This document shows positions 8,005 through 15,759 of a stretch of 15,795 nt of DNA, one piece after another. The notes under the pieces were generated by a model, which ran no database searches, was not told the origin of the DNA, and saw nothing but the letters and a program-made list of their open reading frames with translations. The DNA lies in assembly GCA_030619185.1 (NCBI GenBank), contig JAUXBW010000006.1:1-15795 (forward strand). Reading direction: 5' to 3'. This DNA comes from Methyloprofundus sp. Its GTDB lineage: Bacteria; Pseudomonadota; Gammaproteobacteria; Methylococcales; Methylomonadaceae. The translations under genes were made by a program, and so were the position numbers. How positions within the stretch are numbered: the first letter of the stretch is position 1; every line of letters begins with the position of its first letter.

Positions 8005-8754
8005 TTATTTGCATAGATAGCTTAGTTTTAACTGGCGATAGTAGGTCTCTTCAGCTTTACTGAATGCTGCAATAAAACCCTCTTTTCCATCAAGAAAGCC
8101 AGCGCGAAGAACATAAGCCCGTATAAATGTCCAGCCAGCTCTCGCTAAAGCTTTACCTAAACTACTTTGTTTGCCTTGTGTATGTGCCTTTATTGCCGCA
8201 GCTGTTGAATATTGGTCATTTTTAACCAGAACTTGCTCCAGATTATTATAGCTATGATGGATTAATGGACTCTTGAGCAGACCTGTAGCACCTTCTACCA
8301 ATACTTTCTCATGCACTATGTCTTGACTAAATTCAGCCTGTTCACGTAAAAACAAGCGCAATACGTAATCAGGCCACCAGCCGCCATGACGCATCTCTTT
8401 TCCCAGAAAGTAAGTTAGTCTGGGTATTTTATAGGCAATATGAGTACCCGATTGAATTGCTTTCTGTATCTCTTGCTTTAGATCAGGCGTAACGCGCTCA
8501 TCAGCATCGATTGAAAATACCCAGTCACCTGTCGCCTGCTGTAATGCCAGGTTTTTTTGATAACCGAAACCTTGCCAATCACTATTGGTGAGAATATGTT
8601 GGGTATATTCCCGACAAATATCCAATGTATTGTCATGACTACCCGAATCAACGATGATAATTTCATTGGCCCAGGATATTGACTGTAAGCAGTCTCGAAT
8701 TAAATCCTGCTCATTTTTAGTGATAATAATAACACTGAGTTTTGTTTTTTGCAT
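8005..8754 (-). CDS. waaE: WaaE/KdtX-like LPS core glycosyltransferase (GT2)
   Basis: The 249-residue GT-A-fold inverting glycosyltransferase of family GT2 matches the length and layout of the WaaE/KdtX family. It shows SVIIITKNE (7-15), IIIVDSGSHDNT (32-43), GFGYQKNLAL (62-71), and the metal-binding DAD at 83-85 within SIDADERV. WaaE in enterobacteria adds a beta-1,4-glucose to the first heptose of the inner core, and related enzymes in other genera add comparable sugars. This agrees with the nearby heptosyltransferase gene. The gene stands apart, with 102 nt upstream to the deacetylase gene and 109 nt downstream to the flippase gene. A TTATTATAC box lies upstream but I found no convincing -35. 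The donor sugar in this organism is not certain. Confidence 0.82.
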   Translation of the reverse strand: MQKTKLSVIIITKNEQDLIRDCLQSISWANEIIIVDSGSHDNTLDICREYTQHILTNSDWQGFGYQKNLALQQATGDWVFSIDADERVTPDLKQEIQKAIQSGTHIAYKIPRLTYFLGKEMRHGGWWPDYVLRLFLREQAEFSQDIVHEKVLVEGATGLLKSPLIHHSYNNLEQVLVKNDQYSTAAAIKAHTQGKQSSLGKALARAGWTFIRAYVLRAGFLDGKEGFIAAFSKAEETYYRQLKLSYLCK

Positions 8755-8856
8755 ATTGAACTTTAAATTTCCTGAATTCGTATAATAAGGGAGATGGAAA
8801 CAAAAATCCTACCCAATATCGGATGATTATTTATTTCCAGCTCCCTAAGGGGAAAG

Positions 8857-10215
8857 TTACTCGGTGGTACCATTTAAGCGATGTATCGTTGTCGGGTTAT
8901 ATAAACTGGAGAAATTAACCACTAAAAACAACTCATTTTCTCTAACAGCTCTTCTAAAATAAGTTTGATCTTTTAGTAATAGTTTGTTTCCTAGTGTCGT
9001 CCATAAAACTTTAAACGCGCCAGAAATACTTAGCCAACTGGTGTCAAGGCGCAAGTCATGCATCGCCTCAAGTGCGAATATCTTCGCCTTGGGTTGCGCA
9101 GGAGTGAAGGAGTATATACTGTCAAAGTAAAGCGACCGATTAAAATCTGGTGGGATAGCAACTAGCTCACCCTGTTGTCCATACGGAAAGTAATTATTGG
9201 CCGTTAGGTGATTAGTGTACAAGAGCAACTGTCCCTGCTGAAGTTTTAATTCCTTTATGGTGCTAATGATCGCCAGGGTGGCAAGCTTATGATCAGTATG
9301 CCAGTCGATTTCTGGATAAGGGGTGACGATGATATCTGGTTTGTAGTTTTGTAAAATCTGCTTTAAATCATCAAGTAATGCAGGCCAGTTTGCTTTGCCC
9401 TTGCTTAAAGGGGTCAGGCTAGATAAGTTTTGCCTGCGAAAATGGTTTACACTCTCAATATCTGTAGACAGTGAATTAACAGAGCGGGTTTTATCCTCAG
9501 CCATTTGCTGTAAAGTCCCATCAAAATAGCCGAGGTTTATTGCGTGCTCCGGCATGACCTCGCCTAACATTGGCACGGTAATACTATTCCATACTCTCAA
9601 TTTACCCTTTGCCTGGTAATGCTGATTAGTATCGGAGTACACTTCGTCGTATGTATGCGGCCCTGCTTCACCTGCAGTTATCGTTAGAATCAGGCTAGTA
9701 TTGTTGCTATACAATCCAAATGCGGCGATTTCTGCATCATCTGGGTGTGGCGCAATCACGAGTACTCGGGGATGGTTTTGTATTTTTGGGTTGGTAAATA
9801 AAACGAGTTTAGCCTGTTGATCATTAATTGATAAATGGTGAGCAATAAGCTGAATGGTTTGTTTATGCTTACTATATGCGGGTAAGTTAATATAGCGTAT
9901 ACCTCGAACGCCACGCTCAAAGCTTAAAATAGAGCGTTTCTGAGCACTAATAATTTCCACATAAGGTTCGGCAAAATATCCGCTGATTGTTGTTGCCAGT
10001 TTTAACTTAATAAAGCCCGTATCCCATTTTTCTGGGCTCTTGAGTGTAAATTCCCCCTGTTTTACCAGAACCTCCGTCGAAGTGTGCTTGCTATTGTTGA
10101 TAGCATATTGATAATCCTGAGTGACATCATATTTATATTTGGCAGCAAGAGAAAAATAGCCGACCAGAAGTAGAATGATAATAAATAGCAGGAAAATAAG
10201 TGTTTTTTTTAGCAT
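8857..10215 (-). CDS. Membrane-anchored PIG-L/LmbE-family de-N-acetylase (DnpA-like)
   Basis: The 452-residue protein has an N-terminal membrane anchor (about residues 4-25, LIFLLFIIILLLVGYF), a non-catalytic region to about 145, then a PIG-L domain. The zinc-site motifs are intact: His157-Pro-Asp159-Asp160 in APHPDDAE, and His306-x-Asp308-His309 in DWHTDH. The PIG-L family removes N-acetyl groups from GlcNAc-type sugars. Pseudomonas aeruginosa has a PIG-L deacetylase, DnpA, inside its LPS core gene cluster. By that analogy this enzyme probably deacetylates a hexosamine of the core or O-unit; the substrate is unproven. A strong GGAGG lies on the minus strand near 10236-10242 but about 18 nt before the ATG, with no other start codon between, which is unusual. 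Confidence 0.83.
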   Translation of the reverse strand: MLKKTLIFLLFIIILLLVGYFSLAAKYKYDVTQDYQYAINNSKHTSTEVLVKQGEFTLKSPEKWDTGFIKLKLATTISGYFAEPYVEIISAQKRSILSFERGVRGIRYINLPAYSKHKQTIQLIAHHLSINDQQAKLVLFTNPKIQNHPRVLVIAPHPDDAEIAAFGLYSNNTSLILTITAGEAGPHTYDEVYSDTNQHYQAKGKLRVWNSITVPMLGEVMPEHAINLGYFDGTLQQMAEDKTRSVNSLSTDIESVNHFRRQNLSSLTPLSKGKANWPALLDDLKQILQNYKPDIIVTPYPEIDWHTDHKLATLAIISTIKELKLQQGQLLLYTNHLTANNYFPYGQQGELVAIPPDFNRSLYFDSIYSFTPAQPKAKIFALEAMHDLRLDTSWLSISGAFKVLWTTLGNKLLLKDQTYFRRAVRENELFLVVNFSSLYNPTTIHRLNGTTE

Positions 10216-10281
10216 GTGATGAGCTTGGGTGTGCTCCTCCCTAGAGTCCTGGAAAAAGCGGAAATTATATCAAACTGTTTT

Positions 10282-10344
10282 TGTATGAGCGGTCTTTAGC
10301 CGCGAAATAACTGCAACCATTCGCGGCTAAAGACCGCTCATACA
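10282..10344. repeat. REPIN-like palindrome, 25-bp perfect inverted repeat
   Basis: Positions 10282-10306 and 10320-10344 are perfect reverse complements (25 of 25), separated by a 13-nt loop. Each arm begins TGTATGAGCGG and contains its own smaller palindrome (GCGG...CCGC with a bulged T), the structure of a REP element. Two REPs facing each other make a REPIN/BIME. REPs are moved by RAYT (TnpA-REP, Y1) transposases; none is encoded here. The element lies between the WaaG-like and deacetylase genes and might also attenuate or terminate transcription. Confidence 0.8.
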
Positions 10345-10347
10345 GTT

Positions 10348-10507
10348 AGGTGGTTTGTCGGAATAAATCTACCAAGATTGCGCCGGACTTTTGTTTCTGA
10401 CTGGACTATCTCAAGAGGAGCATAGTCATTCTACGTAACGATTGAGATCGTTTAGTCAGGAACAAAAAGACCAGCAAGGTTGGTAGGGTTGTTTCGTCAA
10501 ACCGCCT
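10348..10507. repeat. 160-nt imperfect palindrome, MITE-like or RNA hairpin
   Basis: Arms of about 67 nt (10348-10414 and 10442-10507) pair along their whole length around a 27-nt apex. Anchors are AGGTGGTTTG with CAAACCGCCT at the ends, CTACCAA with TTGGTAG, and ATCTCAA with TTGAGAT next to the apex. In the arms I count seven G.T pairs read on the plus strand, no A.C pairs, six other mismatches and small bulges. The trinucleotide TTA flanks the core on both sides (10346-10348 and 10507-10509), compatible with a target duplication. The outer edge touches the stop codon of the WaaG-like gene. No protein is encoded. It may be a non-autonomous mobile element, a terminator, or a structured RNA. 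Confidence 0.75.
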
Positions 10508-11658
10508 TAAGACTCTAAAACCTTATAATACGCACATAATGTCTGCTTCAAAGTATCTTCCCAGCTTATGGTCAGAGCTTTATTTTTTCCATTTGCAGCT
10601 AAAGACTGGCGTAGGTCTGGGTTGACCAGAAGCCTATTAATGTGCGTTGCCAACTCTTTTGCATCCCTGGGGTTTTCGATAAGCAAAGCTTCCTGTGTTG
10701 TTAAGTGCTCTGAAAAACCGCAATATTGCGCATTACTAACAATAACGGGGACAGCATGTGCCATTGCCTCCAGGACTACCATGGCGTAGGTATCAGCCAG
10801 AGTTGGGTGAACTAAAACATCAGCAATTGGATATAAGGCATGTATATCATTGCACCGACCTATAAAGTGGACTTGCTTACTTAGGCCTGCAGTATTGACA
10901 TGCTGCATGAACTTTTCAGGGTTATCATCACCTGCTACGACCAAATGTAGCTGTGGATTATTTAATGTTTTTATAGCCTCTATAATGACCCGTAAGCCTT
11001 TACGCTGATAATCATTGGCAACAAAAAGAATAACAAAGTCACCTTCCTGAATATCGAGTGCTTCTCGCTGATTATTGCGCTGTGCTACTTGCGCCTTTTC
11101 AGTTTGTGATATTTGTATGCCAGGATAGGCGATCTTTATATTGTTAACAATACCTGGATAGCTATGTGTGATGTTTCTAGCTAAAAACTCTGAGACAACA
11201 ATAATCTGGCGGTGATTTTTGTTGCAGATTTGCTTCCTTTCTAGCCATAGGTAGGCAAGCAAGCGTGGGCTAATAGCTGTATTCAAATAACGCATAATTT
11301 TTTTTATGCCTGCTATTTCGGTGTATCGACTCAGTACGCAAGGCACGTGCAGCGTCTGCACATTTGCGTGAGTCACCATATCATGTGAATGCACGATATC
11401 GAATTGACCTGCAGTTGCTATACGAGTCTGCCGGGAGAATTCTAGTTGATTAAGATATCGTGGTTTTTCGCGTTTTTTTTGGATTATGTGGACAACAATA
11501 TTAGGGGATGGCTCAATTTCAATGGCCTGACAGAATAAATGCACCTCGTGCTGTTTAGCCAGACGCTCCGTCAACTCAACACAATAGCGTTCAGCACCGC
11601 CAATGCGTGTGTAATGACGGATTAGTACGGCAATACGCAGGGCTTGATTATCACTCAT
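10507..11658 (-). CDS. WaaG-like LPS core glucosyltransferase (GT4)
   Basis: The 383-residue GT-B-fold protein resembles WaaG (RfaG), the enzyme that puts the first outer-core glucose on heptose II. Parallels are IGGAERYCVEL near the N-terminus, FVANDYQRKGLRVIIEAI (residues 212-229; WaaG has a DFGRKG segment here), GDDNPEKF (243-250; WaaG GQDKPRKF), and VHFIGRCNDIHALYPIADVL. The usual EX7E motif appears as Asp289-x7-Glu297 (LADTYAMVVLEAM), with Asp in the first position. The start overlaps the end of waaF by 8 nt, so the two are translated together, and waaF-waaG adjacency is common in core clusters. The substrate is inferred from family and context; I leave the symbol blank because similarity to WaaG is only moderate. 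Confidence 0.85.
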   Translation of the reverse strand: MSDNQALRIAVLIRHYTRIGGAERYCVELTERLAKQHEVHLFCQAIEIEPSPNIVVHIIQKKREKPRYLNQLEFSRQTRIATAGQFDIVHSHDMVTHANVQTLHVPCVLSRYTEIAGIKKIMRYLNTAISPRLLAYLWLERKQICNKNHRQIIVVSEFLARNITHSYPGIVNNIKIAYPGIQISQTEKAQVAQRNNQREALDIQEGDFVILFVANDYQRKGLRVIIEAIKTLNNPQLHLVVAGDDNPEKFMQHVNTAGLSKQVHFIGRCNDIHALYPIADVLVHPTLADTYAMVVLEAMAHAVPVIVSNAQYCGFSEHLTTQEALLIENPRDAKELATHINRLLVNPDLRQSLAANGKNKALTISWEDTLKQTLCAYYKVLES

Positions 11659-12676
11659 GTGTTAATAACGCAAACTGTATAGCGGATTGCACATTCGTAA
11701 CAGAAACATCAGTAAAGCCTTCAATGCCATCTAGTGATTTTAGTTTTATTCTATCCACCGATGGGTTATTAAATTCAGCTTGTAAAATAATTGCCTTATC
11801 ATTAAGTGGTGGTGTAAATTCAGGCGTAGAACTTCGATAAATAGCAATTTGCGGAATTTTAACCGCAGCGGCAATATGCATTAAGCCCGAGTCATTACTA
11901 ATCGCCAGATCGGCACAGGACAGTATGTCCACAGCATCTAACAGACTGGTTTTACCGCATAAATTAATGAGCTGAACAGCACTTTTTTGCACTATTGCTT
12001 CGGCTGTTGCAGAATCTTTAGCTGAGCCTAAAATTAGTACTTGATAACCGGATTGCACCAGGTTTTTTGCAAGCTGCGCATAGTTCTCAGCTGGCCAGCG
12101 CTTTGCGGGGCCAAATTCAGCCCCTGGCATTAATGCAACAATAGGCCGGGATTGCTGATCATTAAGTTTTTGTAACCAGCTTTTAGCATTTTCTTTATCA
12201 ACTGTTAATTCTGGCTGTGGAATACTCTGTAGTTCAGGTATTTTAGCATCGACCTCTAAACCCAGTGAAACATAACGTTGCACCATAAACGGGAGCCGTT
12301 TGGTATCTAATGCACGTCTGTCGTTTAATAAACCATAACGCATTTCTCCGAGAAAACCCGTGCGCCTGGGCGCGTTGCTCCAATAGCCGTTTAAGGCTGA
12401 TTTCCAGGTGACTGGCATAGTAATAGCCCAGTCATAATGCATATCTTGCAGTCTCTTTGCGATATCCCGGCGAGCTTGCCAGCTAAACTTTCCACGTTGA
12501 ACGGCAACCTTGTAATGCTTATTTACTTCCGGCATACGCTGCAATAAATCATAGGGCCAGGGAGGTGCAATGACATCAATCGAGACATCTGCGTCTTGTT
12601 GCTGCAGCACTTTAAAGAGCGTTTGTGCCATAACCATGTCCCCCACCCAGGCGGGGGAAAAAATAAGAATATTCAT
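11651..12676 (-). CDS. waaF: ADP-heptose:LPS heptosyltransferase II
   Basis: A GT9-family heptosyltransferase that transfers L,D-heptose from ADP-heptose to heptose I of the inner core in the cytoplasm. I choose the ATG at 12676, giving 341 residues and the N-terminus MNILIFSPAWVGDM with the catalytic Asp13. This fits the family, which is about 345 residues. The open frame continues to an ATG at 12838, but those 54 extra codons have no family counterpart and run over a decayed coding remnant read in another frame. Motifs are GEMRYGLLND (110-119), PGAEFGPAKRWP (184-195), SNDSGLMHIAAA (260-271), and SSTPEFTPPL (282-291), all near-identical to WaaF. No clear ribosome site precedes 12676; a stop codon of the remnant lies 4 nt upstream, as in a coupled operon. 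Confidence 0.93.
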   Translation of the reverse strand: MNILIFSPAWVGDMVMAQTLFKVLQQQDADVSIDVIAPPWPYDLLQRMPEVNKHYKVAVQRGKFSWQARRDIAKRLQDMHYDWAITMPVTWKSALNGYWSNAPRRTGFLGEMRYGLLNDRRALDTKRLPFMVQRYVSLGLEVDAKIPELQSIPQPELTVDKENAKSWLQKLNDQQSRPIVALMPGAEFGPAKRWPAENYAQLAKNLVQSGYQVLILGSAKDSATAEAIVQKSAVQLINLCGKTSLLDAVDILSCADLAISNDSGLMHIAAAVKIPQIAIYRSSTPEFTPPLNDKAIILQAEFNNPSVDRIKLKSLDGIEGFTDVSVTNVQSAIQFALLTHE

Positions 12677-12680
12677 AAGT

Positions 12681-12914
12681 TTAAGGCGCGTCAGTTTTGA
12701 GCATTTTATTGTTGGCGTTATCATACAGAAGTTCAAGTGCCTGGTCACTGCCTGCGATGACGGCACTGGTTTTTCTGGCCCTCTATGCCTCATTTTAAGT
12801 TCTTTGAGCCTCGGGTTTGATGTCCCGCTCTGTCCCATAATGCTCGATCAACTGTTCGGCTGATGGATCTAAATCATTAGCAATAAGGGGCAGGAAATTT
12901 TTCCAGGATAATTG
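12681..12914 (-). pseudogene. Decayed coding remnant upstream of waaF, unidentified
   Basis: One minus-strand frame reads as protein from 12914 to the TAA at 12681-12683, with two internal stops: TAA at 12795-12797 and TAG at 12783-12785. The first part includes FLPLIANDLDPSAEQLIEH and GTERDIKPEAQRT; after the stops come RKTSAVIAGSDQALELLY and then DNANNKMLKTDAP. Both halves share one frame, which suggests a single gene whose codons (perhaps CAA and CAG) became stops. It is cut on its upstream side by the REP pair at 12914-12958, and it ends 4 nt before the waaF ATG, the spacing of a former operon partner. I do not recognise the family. It could instead be two short leftovers or chance. Confidence 0.45.
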
Positions 12915-12958
12915 TAGGTGTCGCTTTAGCTGCACTCTGCGGATGAATCCGCACCTAC
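12914..12958. repeat. Inverted pair of REP-like elements with GTAGG heads
   Basis: GTAGGTG at 12914-12920 is the reverse complement of CACCTAC at 12952-12958. Read inward from each end, each half starts with GTAGGTG and continues into its own short hairpin. The right half (minus strand) contains TGCGGAT-TC-ATCCGCA, a perfect 7-bp stem; the left half is less regular (GCTTTAGC core). A GTAG-type head before an imperfect palindrome is the hallmark of REP sequences mobilised by RAYT transposases. The pair sits between the decayed remnant and the promoter of the UPF0182 gene. Confidence 0.72.
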
Positions 12959-13075
12959 CTTGATTATGTAATTCGTACGCGTTGCTTAAGAATGCTATTT
13001 ATCGCGAGTCTAGTTAAGATAGAATGTTCTTTATATCACTTCGCATCTATTCTCGACCTGTCTTTTGCGAGGTTT

Positions 13076-13084
13076 TGCTATAAT
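13076..13084 (+). promoter_or_regulatory. Extended -10 promoter of the UPF0182 gene
   Basis: The sequence TGCTATAAT combines a perfect -10 hexamer (13079-13084) with the TGn extension (13076-13078). No good -35 is visible at the normal distance, which is usual for extended -10 promoters of sigma-70. It lies 41 nt before the ATG at 13126, leaving a short leader that holds the AAGAGG ribosome site at 13115-13120. Confidence 0.65.
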
Positions 13085-13125
13085 ACCTTTAAATACCGCT
13101 TAATTCACATAACAAAGAGGCTTCC

Positions 13126-15759
13126 ATGAGGAACTGGAAATTGTTGCCCATTATACTTGGGCTGACAGCACTTGCTTTAATTGTCTATATTCTATTTTAT
13201 TTTGTCTTCGTCGATTTCTTTGTCGACCTATGGTGGTTCCGTTCGCTTGATTTTGAAGGCTACTTCTGGTTAAGGCTGCTGTACCGTTTTATCTTCTCAG
13301 GTGCTGTGACACTGTTATTTTTCAGCATATTCTTTTTTCATTTCTGGATTGCTTCACGTTACTTAGGCCTGAATCCCCCCGATGAAATACTGGTGAGTGC
13401 TGACAAACGACAACGATTCCAAACCTTTGCTGATATCTTTATGTATGGTTCGGTAAAGATTTATACCCCCTTATCTTTAATACTAGCGGTAGTGATTGCA
13501 AGCCCTTTCTATCACCAGTGGGAATCGGCTTTATTATATTTCTTTGGTAGCTCTTCAGGTACCCTTGACCCTGTTTATGCTCAGGATGTGAGTTTTTATC
13601 TCTTTTCATATCCGCTGTATATGTTGATTCAACAAGAGCTTCTGTATTCATCCATTATTTTGTTTTTTCTGGTGACAGCGCTGTACTGGATTGAACATAT
13701 TTTTGTGCCAAACCAGAATAAGGACTATCCGCTGGGTGCCAAAATTCACCTGACAATTTTGCTGGGTTTCACTGTTTTATTTGTTGTCTGGGGGCTTTTT
13801 CTGGATCGCTTTTCATTGCTGTATGTTAATTCGCATGAACCTGTGTTTTTTGGGCCTGGTTTTGTTGAGCTGCGATATTTATTACCTTTGATCTGGCTAA
13901 GTATTATTTCAGTACTGGCTTTATTTGTATCGGTAGTGATCTATATTTTTTCTAGACAGCATCGTACCATCGTGCCAATTTATATTGCTTTAGGTGGTTT
14001 TTTAATCGCATTAGGCCTGCAAAATGTTTCTTTTATACCTAGCTTGATTAACACCTTTATTGTTCGCCCTAACCCCGTACTGACTGAAGGTCAGTTTATG
14101 GAGAATAATATTCAAGCAACTCTGGATGCATTTGATCTGGATAATATCAATATTATTGATTACAAGGTTAATTTAGATGCTAGCAAAGATATTGAAGCCT
14201 GGGGAACCAAGAAACATTTTGAGAATATTCCCGTATGGGATAGAGACTTATTAATTGATGGTTATAGGCAGCTACAGGGAATACGCCCTTATTATACTTT
14301 TCATAGCGTAGATGAAGATCGTTATTTTTTAAATGATCATACCCAGCAAGTCAATTTATCTGCGCGCGAACTGAATACAGATAAATTACCGAGTGCGGCA
14401 AAAAACTGGGAAAACATCCATTTACGTTATACCCATGGTTTTGGTGCAGTAGTCACTCCGGCAGCACAAGACGCAGGAAAACCCATTCTGTGGTATTTAC
14501 GTGACTTGAATATGACCTCTAATGTTGGTTTTGCGGTTAATACCCCCGATATTTATTATGGCCAGGAACAATACACTTATGCCATTGTCCCCAATGACCT
14601 GGATGTCATGGGTTTATCGGACTCAGCCAAGGATGTGGATGGTGTTTATAAGGGCGGGGCGGGGATACCCTTCCCTTCTTTTTTTAGAAAATTACTGTTT
14701 GCTTTTTATTTTGGAGATGAAAAGATTTTTTTCTCGAGCAATATATCCAAGCAGAGTAAGCTATTAATTAGACGTAATATTGTTGATAGAATCAATCACA
14801 TTACGCCCTTTTTACACCTGGATACAGACCCTTATTTAGTTGTTACCAAAGATCGCTTTTACTGGATTCAAGACGCATATACCTTATCCGATAAATATCC
14901 AGTTTCAAAATTTGCCAGGGATGACTTTTTATCAGGGACACAGAATTTTAACTATATTCGCAACTCAGTTAAAATTATTGTCGATGCCTATGATGGTTCG
15001 ACAAAATATTATATCTCGGATAGCAAAGACCCTATTATTAACGCCTATCGGGTGGCCTATCCAGGGGTTTTTAATTCTCTGGATAAAATGCCCGCCGATT
15101 TACGTAACCATTTACGTTACCCGCGTGAGCTTTATTATATGCAAATGATGGTATATGCCAAATACCATCAAATTCAGCCAGAATTATTCTATGAACAGGC
15201 TGAGACATGGCAATTTGCAAAAGTAAATAAAAAATATGTGATGCCCTATTACCAAACGATGGATTTTGAACATTGCGAAGACCGCGAAGAATTTGTCATG
15301 ATTAATCCGATGACTCCTATTAATCGTAGCAACCTGAGTATGATAGGTCTTGCAGGAACATTAGATACCAAGGGTTGTGGGCAAAATAGTTATGACCCCT
15401 ATATCACGATCTATAAATTTGGTAAGGACATACAGGTCAATGGACCGGCACAGGTTGAGGCACTAATTGATCAAAGCCCAGAAATATCAGAGCAATTTAC
15501 CTTATGGGATCAGCATGGATCAACAGTAGCAAAAGGGCGTATGGTCATTTTACCGATGGGTGAGAATTCGGTGTTATATGTACAGCCTATCTATATGATC
15601 TCGACAAAAACCAAGATACCAGAACTGACACGAGTCATTGTTTCAATAGGCAATCAGGTGGTGATGGATACAACTCTTTGGTCGGCGTTTAAAAAGCTGA
15701 AAGCGAAGTTCATAACGGGCGCAGCAGATGCAAAGGGGACAGGAACTTCGACAGAATAA
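13126..15759 (+). CDS. UPF0182 family (COG1615) membrane protein
   Basis: The 877-residue protein has about seven hydrophobic segments in its first 300 residues (about 6-28, 52-76, 113-130, 162-190, 207-226, 250-276, 281-300), followed by a large soluble part of some 570 residues. This is the layout of UPF0182 proteins, typically 900-1000 residues, whose function is unknown. Recognisable conserved stretches are the aromatic WW in the first loop, NWENIHLRYTHGFGAVVTP (406-424), YPRELYYMQMMVYAKYH in the soluble part, and ENSVLYVQPIYM near the C-terminus. The start has a good ribosome site (AAGAGG, 5 nt spacing) and an extended -10 promoter. The gene diverges from the LPS cluster, so it is probably regulated separately. 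No catalytic motif is evident. Confidence 0.9.
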   Translation: MRNWKLLPIILGLTALALIVYILFYFVFVDFFVDLWWFRSLDFEGYFWLRLLYRFIFSGAVTLLFFSIFFFHFWIASRYLGLNPPDEILVSADKRQRFQTFADIFMYGSVKIYTPLSLILAVVIASPFYHQWESALLYFFGSSSGTLDPVYAQDVSFYLFSYPLYMLIQQELLYSSIILFFLVTALYWIEHIFVPNQNKDYPLGAKIHLTILLGFTVLFVVWGLFLDRFSLLYVNSHEPVFFGPGFVELRYLLPLIWLSIISVLALFVSVVIYIFSRQHRTIVPIYIALGGFLIALGLQNVSFIPSLINTFIVRPNPVLTEGQFMENNIQATLDAFDLDNINIIDYKVNLDASKDIEAWGTKKHFENIPVWDRDLLIDGYRQLQGIRPYYTFHSVDEDRYFLNDHTQQVNLSARELNTDKLPSAAKNWENIHLRYTHGFGAVVTPAAQDAGKPILWYLRDLNMTSNVGFAVNTPDIYYGQEQYTYAIVPNDLDVMGLSDSAKDVDGVYKGGAGIPFPSFFRKLLFAFYFGDEKIFFSSNISKQSKLLIRRNIVDRINHITPFLHLDTDPYLVVTKDRFYWIQDAYTLSDKYPVSKFARDDFLSGTQNFNYIRNSVKIIVDAYDGSTKYYISDSKDPIINAYRVAYPGVFNSLDKMPADLRNHLRYPRELYYMQMMVYAKYHQIQPELFYEQAETWQFAKVNKKYVMPYYQTMDFEHCEDREEFVMINPMTPINRSNLSMIGLAGTLDTKGCGQNSYDPYITIYKFGKDIQVNGPAQVEALIDQSPEISEQFTLWDQHGSTVAKGRMVILPMGENSVLYVQPIYMISTKTKIPELTRVIVSIGNQVVMDTTLWSAFKKLKAKFITGAADAKGTGTSTE

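Noticed and set aside
8755..8856. Possible promoter upstream of the waaE-like gene
   Set aside because: TTATTATAC resembles a -10, but hexamers at 16-18 nt upstream do not resemble TTGACA and the AGGA is 13 nt from the ATG; left as an observation only.
10282..10507. CRISPR-like or tandem repeat array
   Set aside because: The repeats are inverted arms of two hairpins, not direct repeats with regular spacers.
12570..12863. 97-codon plus-strand frame over the waaF 5' end
   Set aside because: It is antisense to waaF and to the decayed remnant, with no ribosome site or recognisable sequence.
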